Below are positions 1-13,400 of a stretch of DNA of 64,000 nucleotides, piece after piece. The notes beneath the pieces were generated by a model. That model was not told the origin of the DNA. It searched no databases and saw nothing but the letters and a program-made list of their open reading frames with translations. The stretch is from Membranipora membranacea (Eukaryota; Bryozoa; Gymnolaemata; Cheilostomatida; Membraniporidae), in assembly GCA_914767715.1 (NCBI GenBank), contig OU612074.1, positions 15,548,062-15,612,061 of the forward strand. Direction: 5' to 3'. A program made the position numbers and the translations under genes. How positions within the stretch are numbered: position 1 is the first letter of the stretch; every line of letters starts with the position of its first letter.

Positions 1-368
1 AAAAAAGTCCACATTCTTTCTGGCCTTCTTCAAGAAAGCTGATGGTTGCTCAGTTCAAACATGCTCTAGTAAGACGGACTGTGGCTGATAATAAAATGTG
101 AGAGCCAGCAACCAAGACAACGCTTGAACTCTTGAATTGAATCTACTCATATAAATTATACAATAACAGTTATGCTCTCTTGTTATCGTAATAGACAACT
201 CCCATTAAGACGAACCACAGTTCTTTTATTAGAGAGTTTGGTGGCAGGGGTTGGTTCTGGTCAACCCTGAGCACCGGTTTTTTCTCATCTCAGCATACAC
301 ACTGGCATAGTTAGCCATAATATTGTCCAGTTGGTTTTAAAGAATATTGTGATTTTGGGAAAGCTTAC

Positions 369-3300
369 TTTTGAAACCTGTTGCCACCATTCATCGTTTT
401 CCTCTTTGCCTCTCAGACGCTTGGGAATATACCAGAAGCATATATTCACACTTTGCAGATCGGAGAAAAGTAATCTAAATCCCGGCTCCTTGGCAACCTG
501 GTCTTTGAAATACTCAGCATTATCAAACAGAGTCTCCACTAGCTGTGCCAAACCTCTGCTACCATATGCCTTCCACTGCATCTGAAAACAGGACAGTCAC
601 TCTTATGTTTCAAATTCAAGGTGAATAGCTGTCCATAGGAGTCCATCCACTTTTAATTAATCCATTGACGCTGAAATCAGTGGAGAGTTTCCAGCTCAAT
701 GATTTAGAAATCTTGTTGGACATTCCAACATCTGATGGGGAAAGTTCTTTTGACCATTAACTAAGATTGATAACCAAAATCAGGAAATTGAAATGAGCCA
801 ATGTGTGAAATCAGTCGCAGCTCCTCTGACTTCCTCGATTGTGTACCCAAAACTGTCTCACAATGAATTCCCAGATAAGCTAAGTTGAACACAATTGGTA
901 TGGTTATTGGTGAGACTCACCCATAGTTTGAAGGCGTCAGTTTTCCTGCCACACTGCAGAGACTTGTCTCCTGTATCATATGTAACATCATATATTTTAT
1001 CCTGCTGGAAAAGGTACTGTGCACATGTGTTGTGAGCTTCTCCTAACAAACCAACCTGTAATCAGTGTGACAGAGTAAGTATGCTAGTGATGGCAGTGTG
1101 AAACGGAGTGCCAAGTTTTATCATCTTTCCCTCAAATCAAGTCTATTCAAATAAAAAGAATTAAGCCCAAAATCCAAAAACTCCTCATACTAAATTTTGT
1201 TTTGTCACATCTGCTGTCCTCAATCTTTTTTAAATCTATTTCCCAGAGGCCATCTCAACAGTTATCTATATAAACTCATGAAGATAGGACATACAAAAAG
1301 ACACAAGATAGTTTGTGACAGGTTATAGTGTGAAGTGTCTCAAAAACAAAACAGGAATAAGTTTACCTGAGAATTGAGAAATTTATACCATTGGCAAGGA
1401 ATAAGCTGTAGATTTCTGATTTTACTCTAAAAGCAAGCTCAAGAGTATCCCACAATGCAACATTTTGGATTTCCCAGAACGTCAGGTCAATTACAATTTA
1501 TAAGAGATTTGTCATGGGCGCCATCGTTAGAATAATGTTACCCACTGGACTTACATGCTTAGTAAGCAGCACTGCACATTGAAGGATTGAGCCAAGCATC
1601 TTGTGTGGATCCCACATAACTGAATCAGTTCTCTCTATTCCAGCCATTCTCCATCTATCCAAATAAATGGCTTAAAATGATTGCTCATCACCAACATGGA
1701 GAGTTGGTCCCCCTTTATTTAGGGGTCGATAACAGACTAGTTTGATAACAAGAATCGGTCAAGGGTGAGTTACTTGCAGTTTTCTTGCGGCAGTTATATT
1801 AATACGACTTTTCAAACAACTCGCTTGCATCAGCAAAACCAATTTTCCATTTGAGTTATGGCAACACAGCCCTACCATCTGTGCCTTAGACATAATGAAT
1901 AGACATTGCGTCCAGTTTCTCAAAATCAATCTTCCCAATTATCAATTTTGCTGGAACTACAAAGCTAAGAGTAATCCAAATAGGTAACAAGCAGCTTGTC
2001 GCTGGGGTCGCCTTGGAAAGTTTATACTACAGCAATTCTGATAACTTGGTAAACTTGAATTGATCACTTACTTGAGTTTGTCAGAGAACATAACAGAACC
2101 GCCCCAGCATGCATCGACATGGAACCAGATACCATGTTCTGCGCATATATCAGCTATCTTATCTAGTGGGTCATATGAGCCAAACACTGTGGTACCACTG
2201 GTACCATTCACCATCAGGGGCACACAACCCTGGGAAAATAAAAATGCGGTCGGCATGAAGCCAATATGGTACAAGTTTGCTATAGCTAGCACTAATTGAA
2301 TTATATTTTGTTCCTGTGGTATTTTCTTCCACATCAAATCAAGTAGCTGAAATTTACAAGACTGTCGGTTATAGAACGGGACCAGAAACAAACATCCAAC
2401 ATTGGCTGTAACTATTCTTAAACAATGTGTTCCTGCCTCTTTTTCATACTTAAACTTTATCTTAATTATATCTAATACTAATAATCACCGCCTTCAGACT
2501 GGTGGAGTGGCAGTCTAAGTTCTCAGACTGCTCCAATGCAAGTTAGTGGAATTACATTATCAACAATTGGGTGGTTGATAATGTAATGCCACTAACTAGC
2601 AACAGAGCCGTCTGAGCACTCAGACTATGAGTGGTTGTGTTCGTAAGACTGTCTATCACTATGAGGCTGAGGCATATATAGGTATACATGTAATAGTATA
2701 TCACCTGATCAACATATTTACAGAGCACTACAGGCCTAGCAATGTTCCTTAAATTATTTGAATTTAAAAACGGTTAACGAAACTTCTATATCTGCTAATA
2801 TATTTACCTCATCTATGGCCACCTTGATGGCTTGTTGTAGCTCTTCAGGAATCATTCTACCTACACTATCACATTTAACTTTGACGACGCTCTCCATACC
2901 GAAACCCATAAAGAAGGCTCCCTTCAGTATCGAGTAATGACTCTGAAAAAGAAATTATATATATATTATATGTAATTACTTCTTATTATAATATCATGTT
3001 TATATTTGCTTGTACGTAATACTATTTACCATATTGACTCAAAAGTTAAAATGGATTGTTAAAACTCTAAAGCCCTCAGCTCATGTTGGAGACAACAAAG
3101 TAAGGCGAGGAAGGCCTCGCATGATTTAGAAAAATGAGATATTTTAATAAGTTAGAAGTAGGAGCTATTCTTACATAAACCGAAGTTTGACCAAGAGTGT
3201 ATCCAAGACATTTTGAAGTTGTCCGCTCTTTCACAATCACTGGTTGTTTAATTCAGATCAGCAAATTCATAATTCAATATTGGTGTAGCATATTTAACTC

Positions 3301-4704
3301 AGCAACTTACAGTTTCTGATGTGAATATCCTAACAGGGCTTGGTATGACCCTATTGCCTTTTTCTTTACACTGCGGCCATTTTCTGTATCGAGCCATGCT
3401 GATGGCCATAATGTTACCAAGTGAGCCACCGGGACAAAACACGCCGTCTGTCTGTAATAGAAAGAGTGAAAAACCTCAGACTGATAAATAAATCACACTG
3501 CTGACGTGGTATATTATTGCATGTATATCTCGGGTCAATAGAGAGAGTGAATTATGTCACTTAGAATGAGTACCATCAGAAAGAATTTGGTGTGACGACC
3601 CGTATTCAATTTTACTAATTAGGAGTGGGACTATGTTAGGTTCTCTGTACTAAATTGACTCTAATGATCAGAGATACACATACTAATAGTGTAGTCTTGA
3701 TGTCAGTGTGCTGATAAATTGGTGCCGACCATCTCTTGCAGGTGTCAGATCTTTGAGTCAGCAACTGTTACGGAAATCAGATGACAGCGATTTACCACAG
3801 TCAGGTTTTAAGTCATTTACAAAGTTTTGCTCAGGTCTCTGACACAAATTTTGTGTTAATACGCCTTGTTACAAGTCTGGGAGGTTTAGTGGATACCCTC
3901 AATTGTAGAAGTTATTATTATAGTTGTCAAAGAATCGATGTGAGTTGGATGAGGATGTATCATACAGGATAGTATTATGATTATGAGTATTTCTTGTTTG
4001 AGACGCTCTGAGTTTTGTGTTTGTTAGTTACAAACCTGCGGATAACCAAACAATTCAATGCCTGCCTTCTGAATAAGCTCCAGCTCCATCATTGTCACGA
4101 CAGGTGCTATCTCAAAGGTGTATCTGTAAGAATAGTGGTGAGAACAGTCATGGCTTTATAAAAGTTAATTCAAATTAACAAATAAAATGAGTTACTCTAA
4201 TGGCTTTTTGACCGTCTTTGGGGCACACCAAACCCTCACATGCCCCAATACCATCATTCAAGCTAGGTGATCTGAGAGTTGGATGGATGGCAGACTGACT
4301 TTGGCGGTGACAACCACAGTAAGCAGAATCATTATATTGCGTTGCTTATATATTGTATTTTAACACATTTCCCTTTCTGCACTTTACTGCTCATCAAGAT
4401 TACACTAGCAGCTTGTCTATCAAGCTATGCTTGAACAGAAGCTGATGAAAGTGAAACGGACTGGATTGAATAGTTCAAACTGGAATGTCATGACCAACAG
4501 GTAAATGATTGATCAAGCTTGCTCAATGTGCCTGTATTTCAGAGTTGCTTCCCCTCGATAAGTAGGACAGACCAAAAATGCAGGATCAACTAGGTCATTG
4601 ATTGATAACTTACGCCATTGCGTTTAGGGATTCATTGAGCATTGCAGCACTGACAGCAAATTCATCAACTCCTTGCCATAGCGGATTGAAGAAATATGGA
4701 TGTC
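369..4704 (-). pseudogene. CSAD/GADL1-like decarboxylase, partial second copy (exons 3-10)
   Basis: Eight exons equal exons 3-10 of the complete gene at 7463-13420: 4614-4704, 4036-4123, 3311-3451, 2808-2942, 2072-2229, 1555-1654, 921-1055 and 369-581. All splice sites and frames are intact. They include the pyridoxal-phosphate lysine in DPHK (exon at 1555-1654) and the HVDACWGG motif (exon at 2072-2229). Exons 1-2, encoding the N-terminal 113 residues, are missing: homology ends at 4863 and I found no replacement exons in 4864-7450. The last coding exon would lie just beyond the window start. It is probably a 5'-truncated duplicate without its own promoter. It could instead be expressed through an unseen upstream exon, or be an assembly duplicate. 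Confidence 0.75.
2512..2626. repeat. Intronic inverted repeat, MITE-like (copy 1)
   Basis: Two arms of about 53 bases face each other around a short loop (AATTGGGTG). The inner part, GTTAGTGG..ATTACATTATCAAC against its reverse complement, is nearly perfect and the outer CAGTCTnAG..TCAGACnGCTC part has scattered mismatches. It lies in the intron between the exons at 2808-2942 and 2072-2229. No protein is encoded. A short non-autonomous DNA transposon is the simplest reading, but I could not fix a target-site duplication. Confidence 0.65.
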
Positions 4705-5993
4705 CTAAAATAGTACATGCAATAGAACTTGAGTTTGAAGTTGAAGTTAAAGTTTGGCCTGAAAATGTGGTATCAGTCTGTTTGTCTTAATAACTGAATC
4801 GAACATGCATTCAGAGCTTCATGATATTTTTAAGTCACAGACACCTGTGAACCAATGGCCGGTGACACATTTGAAAGCTGGTTGCAACAGAACATCTTGC
4901 TTCTTTTGCAGTAATTGCAGTTCACTGGGTCCTTGAAGCCAATGTTTACATCATCATTCAGCACAGTCAACAGAAGTCAGTACACGGATTCAGTAAGTGA
5001 CAATGCTTTTCTCTATCATCTTGTTGCAGCCTGCGATGGGGGTGAAAAAAAGGAGGTAGTTCCATCGGGTATGCAGTAAGCTTGGCTGAGTGTGATAGTC
5101 AGTGTTCCAGCTTAAGTGAATGATTCGGTAAGTACCAGCCTAGCTTCAACAATGGTAGAAGATGATCCGACCCTAATATACACAAATCCAAAACCTTTAC
5201 ACTTTGTCAACTCAAAAAATAGCAAATGTAAGTCCCTGGTATAGGATTGTATACTCATCATAGCTGTAATAAAGAAACTTGTATGGTGATGCACAATAGC
5301 TTAATATCATCCCAATGGAAAATCGGCTGGAAAGATTCAATCATGCTCCTTATCAGGTTATTCTAACTGCGACCAGAATCATAAACCATCATAGTTCGAT
5401 TGTTCAATTCAACCTTAATGCCTTTCATCAAATGACAGGATGATTCCAGAGTTTGCATGTAGTGATGATGAATATCATTTTTTTGTTTTAGCAATGGGTA
5501 AAAGAGAAAGTGGAAACCAGAGATTCAGCGATCTCCGAGATGACTACAGGAAGAATATTGGTAGATTTTATAATCAGACTCATGCAGACAAGTTTTGTCG
5601 AGGATTTGATAGCACATTGATATGAAACATGATTGTCTTCAAAAGCTGCTCGCTCAAATGTAACTCGAGACTATCGGCTATTGGAAAATGCCATGCTTTG
5701 CTTATTTGTTGCAAAACCTGCTGCATTGACAATGTGTTATCAACTTTATTTGGCTTGATATATATTGAAAAATTACAGTTTTAATCAAGTCTTCAAGCAG
5801 CTAGTATGGGAAGATAGTTGTTACTTCAAAAAAATTGCTACTTATGCAGCATTTGCACTGCAAGTCATCATTCGATTGTTTAAGGAACTCCCCAGTTGTC
5901 ACCTCACAAAAAAATTATACACTCAAGCATCATTGGTTCATTATAGGAAAGCAGGATTACCTGAAGTCAAAGAAAGAATTGAAGAAAACCAAG

Positions 5994-6738
5994 ATGGCAG
6001 CAGAATTAAAACAGTCTAGCACCCATTATCAGGTTAGTGTGAATTGGAGACTTTTTATAGGAGCTACTATAGAATTTATACTTTTATACTTTATACCTAT
6101 CTTGGAAGTGTGCAAAATTCATTGATGTTCTATCATTTGCGTCAATGGAATCAAAGCGTTTTGGAAAGGTTCATTGAAGTTGAGAAGTTCCCACTTTGAT
6201 TGGGATTTGGTAAACAAACAGGGGTGGGTAGGGACTATTTGCATTACCAGCCCGAAAACCAATGTTACGGACTCACCCTGTAAACTCTGCGATTTTTACA
6301 TAATCAGCTATCAGTCAGTGTACAATGTTCTATTTTGGAGTTGCATAACCAGTGTAACTCCCCTGAATGGGCTGCAGCTGTATCTGGTTGTATACGGTCT
6401 TGAAACTGTTAAAACTGCTGAAAGCCGGCATCATCTCTGTTCCTTTAGTTGAAGTGCTCAATCTCTGACAGCGTGACCGGCAGTGGTATTCTACCTTGGT
6501 TGCTTATAGTTGCATTCAACTATCAACTGCGTCATGAAAACCATCATTAGACGTCTAAGCCAAAATGATGGCTGTATTGGCTTGAAAAATTGTAAACAAA
6601 TGGTCCCAACTGCTCCCCCATGTTGCATTTTCACACGGAACATTTTTATCATTGCAGGATATGATCTTGGTGATTGGAACTGTGGCAGGTTTGGTGCTGG
6701 GGATATATGCAATGTTCTATTCCATCAGTAAAGTGTAA
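5994..6738 (+). CDS. Putative 39-residue single-pass membrane microprotein, two exons
   Basis: Exon 1 (5994-6032) begins with an ATG in a strong context (AAGATGGC) and encodes MAAELKQSSTHYQ. It ends at CAG|GTTAGT. Exon 2 (6658-6738) follows a pyrimidine-rich tract ending in TTGCAG and stays in phase: DMILVIGTVAGLVLGIYAMF, then YSISKV and TAA. The second exon is almost entirely one hydrophobic helix with small-residue GxxxG-like spacing, flanked by a polar N-terminus and a basic C-terminus. An AATAAA lies at 7073-7078. I do not recognise the family; small mitochondrial or ER membrane subunits have this build, but no known one matched. An in-frame upstream ATG at 5835 would lengthen the N-terminus, with poor context. 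It lies between the two decarboxylase copies, tail to tail with the complete one. Confidence 0.5.
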
Positions 6739-7072
6739 TGTCACTGCCAGTAGCACGAAATGATCATGCAATAGTCAGCCTTCATAATTTGGAAATATTA
6801 ATAGCCCTTTTCGCCTAGAAGCTAATAATGCTTTGCTCTTAAATCTTAATTATATACTTTTGCTCAAACATTGATACTATTTTGTTGTGTTAACACTTTA
6901 GGTTGTGTGTACCCAGTCCCATACATATCTGTGTTACGTGTATATGCTTAGGTAAAAAATAACTGTGATGTCAGAATCCACAAAAAGTCCAAAAATCCTC
7001 ATGATATATTTTTTATGATCTCAGCCGTTTGTTCAAACTTCTTGTGCAAAATGTGTTTATATAATATTCAGA

Positions 7073-7078
7073 AATAAA
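7073..7078 (+). terminator. Polyadenylation signal AATAAA (+)
   Basis: AATAAA lies 335 bases after the stop codon of the putative microprotein gene and is the first canonical signal I noticed downstream of it. A minus-strand AATAAA lies about 40 bases away, so the two genes end tail to tail. Confidence 0.45.
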
Positions 7079-7114
7079 AAGTTCACCATAACATAACAAC
7101 ATTGTATGGCTGTT

Positions 7115-7120
7115 TTTATT
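7115..7120 (-). terminator. Polyadenylation signal AATAAA (-) of the decarboxylase gene
   Basis: TTTATT on the plus strand reads AATAAA on the minus strand, 343 bases past the stop codon at 7463. It would give the decarboxylase mRNA a 3' UTR of roughly 360 bases. Confidence 0.45.
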
Positions 7121-7337
7121 TTCTTAACAGGGTCGACATTTTTAATCTTATCTGTCATATATTGCTTATTGTTGCTGTAATCAACAAACCAGATGATGCA
7201 AATGCGTTGGCGATGCTCAAAGCGATGTAACAAGTTGGGGTGGTAGAGGTGGTTGCTATGAAGACTCTGGTTCACAAATCTAACCAAGTCTGCAGCAATA
7301 TCATAGCTTTGTGCCTTGAGGCAGATCTTTTGACCAA

Positions 7338-7395
7338 TGAACTAAACCTTTAGTTCATTGATTTAGTTCATTGATAGGTTTAGTTCATTGATTTG
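7338..7395. repeat. Short tandem TAGTTCATTGA repeats
   Basis: The core TAGTTCATTGA occurs three times with variable spacing in the 3' UTR region of the decarboxylase gene, with a related inverted start (GAACTAAAC) just before. It looks like a small local minisatellite; no function is apparent. Confidence 0.6.
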
Positions 7396-7462
7396 TCTGA
7401 TATCGATTGTTTTCCGTACAAAAAATGCTGAACTATATGCGACATCATATTTTAGCAGTGTG

Positions 7463-10400
7463 TTACTCTGAAGGGAACAGCTCTTCTCCATATTCAGCTA
7501 TAAGTTTGATAGCATGATTGAGATCATCGTGTGTAGTAGTGGGATTAGATGTAATCATCCTGAAGAAGTTAACATACTCTTTACCTTGTGGCTGGTACTG
7601 GATCATCATGGTACCACGCTTCTGCATCTCACCCTTGATGGCAGGTGCAACCTGCAGAAAAAAGTCCACATTCTTTCTGGCCTTCTTCAAGAAAGCTGAT
7701 GGTTGCTCAGTTCAAACATGCTCTAGTAAGACGGACTGTGGCTGATAATAAAATGTGAGAGCCAGCAACCAAGACAACGCTTGAACTCTTGAATTGAATC
7801 TACTCATATAAATTATACAATAACAGTTATGCTCTCTTGTTATCGTAATAGACAACTCCCATTAAGACGAACCACAGTTCTTTTATTAGAGAGTTTGGTG
7901 GCAGGGGTTGGTTCTGGTCAACCCTGAGCACCGGTTTTTTCTCATCTCAGCATACACACTGGCATAGTTAGCCATAATATTGTCCAGTTGGTTTTAAAGA
8001 ATATTGTGATTTTGGGAAAGCTTACTTTTGAAACCTGTTGCCACCATTCATCGTTTTCCTCTTTGCCTCTCAGACGCTTGGGAATATACCAGAAGCATAT
8101 ATTCACACTTTGCAGATCGGAGAAAAGTAATCTAAATCCCGGCTCCTTGGCAACCTGGTCTTTGAAATACTCAGCATTATCAAACAGAGTCTCCACTAGC
8201 TGTGCCAAACCTCTGCTACCATATGCCTTCCACTGCATCTGAAAACAGGACAGTCACTCTTATGTTTCAAATTCAAGGTGAATAGCTGTCCATAGGAGTC
8301 CATCCACTTTTAATTAATCCATTGACGCTGAAATCAGTGGAGAGTTTCCAGCTCAATGATTTAGAAATCTTGTTGGACATTCCAACATCTGATGGGGAAA
8401 GTTCTTTTGACCATTAACTAAGATTGATAACCAAAATCAGGAAATTGAAATGAGCCAATGTGTGAAATCAGTCGCAGCTCCTCTGACTTCCTCGATTGTG
8501 TACCCAAAACTGTCTCACAATGAATTCCCAGATAAGCTAAGTTGAACACAATTGGTATGGTTATTGGTGAGACTCACCCATAGTTTGAAGGCGTCAGTTT
8601 TCCTGCCACACTGCAGAGACTTGTCTCCTGTATCATATGTAACATCATATATTTTATCCTGCTGGAAAAGGTACTGTGCACATGTGTTGTGAGCTTCTCC
8701 TAACAAACCAACCTGTAATCAGTGTGACAGAGTAAGTATGCTAGTGATGGCAGTGTGAAACGGAGTGCCAAGTTTTATCATCTTTCCCTCAAATCAAGTC
8801 TATTCAAATAAAAAGAATTAAGCCCAAAATCCAAAAACTCCTCATACTAAATTTTGTTTTGTCACATCTGCTGTCCTCAATCTTTTTTAAATCTATTTCC
8901 CAGAGGCCATCTCAACAGTTATCTATATAAACTCATGAAGATAGGACATACAAAAAGACACAAGATAGTTTGTGACAGGTTATAGTGTGAAGTGTCTCAA
9001 AAACAAAACAGGAATAAGTTTACCTGAGAATTGAGAAATTTATACCATTGGCAAGGAATAAGCTGTAGATTTCTGATTTTACTCTAAAAGCAAGCTCAAG
9101 AGTATCCCACAATGCAACATTTTGGATTTCCCAGAACGTCAGGTCAATTACAATTTATAAGAGATTTGTCATGGGCGCCATCGTTAGAATAATGTTACCC
9201 ACTGGACTTACATGCTTAGTAAGCAGCACTGCACATTGAAGGATTGAGCCAAGCATCTTGTGTGGATCCCACATAACTGAATCAGTTCTCTCTATTCCAG
9301 CCATTCTCCATCTATCCAAATAAATGGCTTAAAATGATTGCTCATCACCAACATGGAGAGTTGGTCCCCCTTTATTTAGGGGTCGATAACAGACTAGTTT
9401 GATAACAAGAATCGGTCAAGGGTGAGTTACTTGCAGTTTTCTTGCGGCAGTTATATTAATACGACTTTTCAAACAACTCGCTTGCATCAGCAAAACCAAT
9501 TTTCCATTTGAGTTATGGCAACACAGCCCTACCATCTGTGCCTTAGACATAATGAATAGACATTGCGTCCAGTTTCTCAAAATCAATCTTCCCAATTATC
9601 AATTTTGCTGGAACTACAAAGCTAAGAGTAATCCAAATAGGTAACAAGCAGCTTGTCGCTGGGGTCGCCTTGGAAAGTTTATACTACAGCAATTCTGATA
9701 ACTTGGTAAACTTGAATTGATCACTTACTTGAGTTTGTCAGAGAACATAACAGAACCGCCCCAGCATGCATCGACATGGAACCAGATACCATGTTCTGCG
9801 CATATATCAGCTATCTTATCTAGTGGGTCATATGAGCCAAACACTGTGGTACCACTGGTACCATTCACCATCAGGGGCACACAACCCTGGGAAAATAAAA
9901 ATGCGGTCGGCATGAAGCCAATATGGTACAAGTTTGCTATAGCTAGCACTAATTGAATTATATTTTGTTCCTGTGGTATTTTCTTCCACATCAAATCAAG
10001 TAGCTGAAATTTACAAGACTGTCGGTTATAGAACGGGACCAGAAACAAACATCCAACATTGGCTGTAACTATTCTTAAACAATGTGTTCCTGCCTCTTTT
10101 TCATACTTAAACTTTATCTTAATTATATCTAATACTAATAATCACCGCCTTCAGACTGGTGGAGTGGCAGTCTAAGTTCTCAGACTGCTCCAATGCAAGT
10201 TAGTGGAATTACATTATCAACAATTGGGTGGTTGATAATGTAATGCCACTAACTAGCAACAGAGCCGTCTGAGCACTCAGACTATGAGTGGTTGTGTTCG
10301 TAAGACTGTCTATCACTATGAGGCTGAGGCATATATAGGTATACATGTAATAGTATATCACCTGATCAACATATTTACAGAGCACTACAGGCCTAGCAAT

Positions 10401-13400
10401 GTTCCTTAAATTATTTGAATTTAAAAACGGTTAACGAAACTTCTATATCTGCTAATATATTTACCTCATCTATGGCCACCTTGATGGCTTGTTGTAGCTC
10501 TTCAGGAATCATTCTACCTACACTATCACATTTAACTTTGACGACGCTCTCCATACCGAAACCCATAAAGAAGGCTCCCTTCAGTATCGAGTAATGACTC
10601 TGAAAAAGAAATTATATATATATTATATGTAATTACTTCTTATTATAATATCATGTTTATATTTGCTTGTACGTAATACTATTTACCATATTGACTCAAA
10701 AGTTAAAATGGATTGTTAAAACTCTAAAGCCCTCAGCTCATGTTGGAGACAACAAAGTAAGGCGAGGAAGGCCTCGCATGATTTAGAAAAATGAGATATT
10801 TTAATAAGTTAGAAGTAGGAGCTATTCTTACATAAACCGAAGTTTGACCAAGAGTGTATCCAAGACATTTTGAAGTTGTCCGCTCTTTCACAATCACTGG
10901 TTGTTTAATTCAGATCAGCAAATTCATAATTCAATATTGGTGTAGCATATTTAACTCAGCAACTTACAGTTTCTGATGTGAATATCCTAACAGGGCTTGG
11001 TATGACCCTATTGCCTTTTTCTTTACACTGCGGCCATTTTCTGTATCGAGCCATGCTGATGGCCATAATGTTACCAAGTGAGCCACCGGGACAAAACACG
11101 CCGTCTGTCTGTAATAGAAAGAGTGAAAAACCTCAGACTGATAAATAAATCACACTGCTGACGTGGTATATTATTGCATGTATATCTCGGGTCAATAGAG
11201 AGAGTGAATTATGTCACTTAGAATGAGTACCATCAGAAAGAATTTGGTGTGACGACCCGTATTCAATTTTACTAATTAGGAGTGGGACTATGTTAGGTTC
11301 TCTGTACTAAATTGACTCTAATGATCAGAGATACACATACTAATAGTGTAGTCTTGATGTCAGTGTGCTGATAAATTGGTGCCGACCATCTCTTGCAGGT
11401 GTCAGATCTTTGAGTCAGCAACTGTTACGGAAATCAGATGACAGCGATTTACCACAGTCAGGTTTTAAGTCATTTACAAAGTTTTGCTCAGGTCTCTGAC
11501 ACAAATTTTGTGTTAATACGCCTTGTTACAAGTCTGGGAGGTTTAGTGGATACCCTCAATTGTAGAAGTTATTATTATAGTTGTCAAAGAATCGATGTGA
11601 GTTGGATGAGGATGTATCATACAGGATAGTATTATGATTATGAGTATTTCTTGTTTGAGACGCTCTGAGTTTTGTGTTTGTTAGTTACAAACCTGCGGAT
11701 AACCAAACAATTCAATGCCTGCCTTCTGAATAAGCTCCAGCTCCATCATTGTCACGACAGGTGCTATCTCAAAGGTGTATCTGTAAGAATAGTGGTGAGA
11801 ACAGTCATGGCTTTATAAAAGTTAATTCAAATTAACAAATAAAATGAGTTACTCTAATGGCTTTTTGACCGTCTTTGGGGCACACCAAACCCTCACATGC
11901 CCCAATACCATCATTCAAGCTAGGTGATCTGAGAGTTGGATGGATGGCAGACTGACTTTGGCGGTGACAACCACAGTAAGCAGAATCATTATATTGCGTT
12001 GCTTATATATTGTATTTTAACACATTTCCCTTTCTGCACTTTACTGCTCATCAAGATTACACTAGCAGCTTGTCTATCAAGCTATGCTTGAACAGAAGCT
12101 GATGAAAGTGAAACGGACTGGATTGAATAGTTCAAACTGGAATGTCATGACCAACAGGTAAATGATTGATCAAGCTTGCTCAATGTGCCTGTATTTCAGA
12201 GTTGCTTCCCCTCGATAAGTAGGACAGACCAAAAATGCAGGATCAACTAGGTCATTGATTGATAACTTACGCCATTGCGTTTAGGGATTCATTGAGCATT
12301 GCAGCACTGACAGCAAATTCATCAACTCCTTGCCATAGCGGATTGAAGAAATATGGATGTCCTAAAATAGTACATGCAATAGAACTTGAGTTTGAAGTTG
12401 AAGTTAAAGTTTGGCCTGAAAATGTGGTATCAGTCTGTTTGTCTTAATAACTGAATCGAACATGCATTCAGAGCTTCATGATATTTTTAAGTCACAGACA
12501 CCTGTGAACCAATGGCCGGTGAATATGTGTTTTGAAAGCTACTAAGTAGAGAGAGCAGTCTAGTCCTAGATCAAACTACCTGCCGCCTTCGACCCGTCTG
12601 AATCATATCGTTGAAGTAGACCAAAGCAAACCGACCTGTTTTCAAAGAGTATTTTATCACATTCTCGGCCAGTTTTTCAAGCTCTTCGTTAGTTGTCGGA
12701 TTCTCCTCCAACTTCAGATTGAACCTACTTTTCATCTCCTCTGGTTGTACAAACTCCAACACCTTCCTGGAATAAATACAAAGCATGCATTGTCCACTTA
12801 CTTCTAATTCTAAGTATAAAGCTGGATTTATTTAGGGTTTCTGTCAATGATATGACATAGGATGTTTGATTCGTGTCAAGATTCAAAGCCTGACTATCCA
12901 TAAGCCGCAATGGTATGAACCATACAAGTGTTTGCGTAGTAGTATTTCTTATTTCAATGTAGCACAGCATGACGTCTTTTCAGACCCTCTCTTGGACTTA
13001 GGTATATCTGCCCTGCAACGCTAAGAGTCAGGAAGGACATGCTTCGGGGTCTCACATTTCTCCCATTGATTGTCTGCAACTTTGCATTGTGCTAAACTTC
13101 AAGGTGCTAATTCTGACAAGTTTGTGCGGGTGACAGTTTAGCTCAATGCGATGTTGCAGACAGTCGAGCTGCCATGTTTTCTGAATACAGAGAAGTACTG
13201 TCATCACTTACGCGTCCCTGTCTTTGTAGCTCTCGTACACTTTCTTTAGAAGTCGCGGCAGTGTTTCTTTTAGAAAGGCATCCCCATCTTCCCTTCTCCT
13301 TTTGTGAATATTAGAATGCTCCATGTTTGAAGCGCAGCTTGAGCTAAAATGCTGTGTGCGTCGGCAAACTTGCAAAACCCTAATTACTTTTCCAGCAACT

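Larger units (their letters stand above)
1..4863. repeat. Left copy of a 4.86 kb direct duplication
   Basis: This stretch matches 7658-12520 at a constant offset of 7657 bases, with no insertion or deletion and no mismatch in the parts I compared, introns included. It carries exons 3-10 of the decarboxylase gene and stops inside intron 2, where the sequences part after position 4863. The left limit is the window edge, so the true duplication may start further out. Identity across introns implies a very recent event or a duplicated haplotype in the assembly. Confidence 0.95.

Noticed and set aside
4864-7450. Search for replacement exons 1-2 of the partial decarboxylase copy
   Set aside because: No minus-strand segment resembles KVLEF..KTG or the N-terminal exon, and no fitting splice pair was found.
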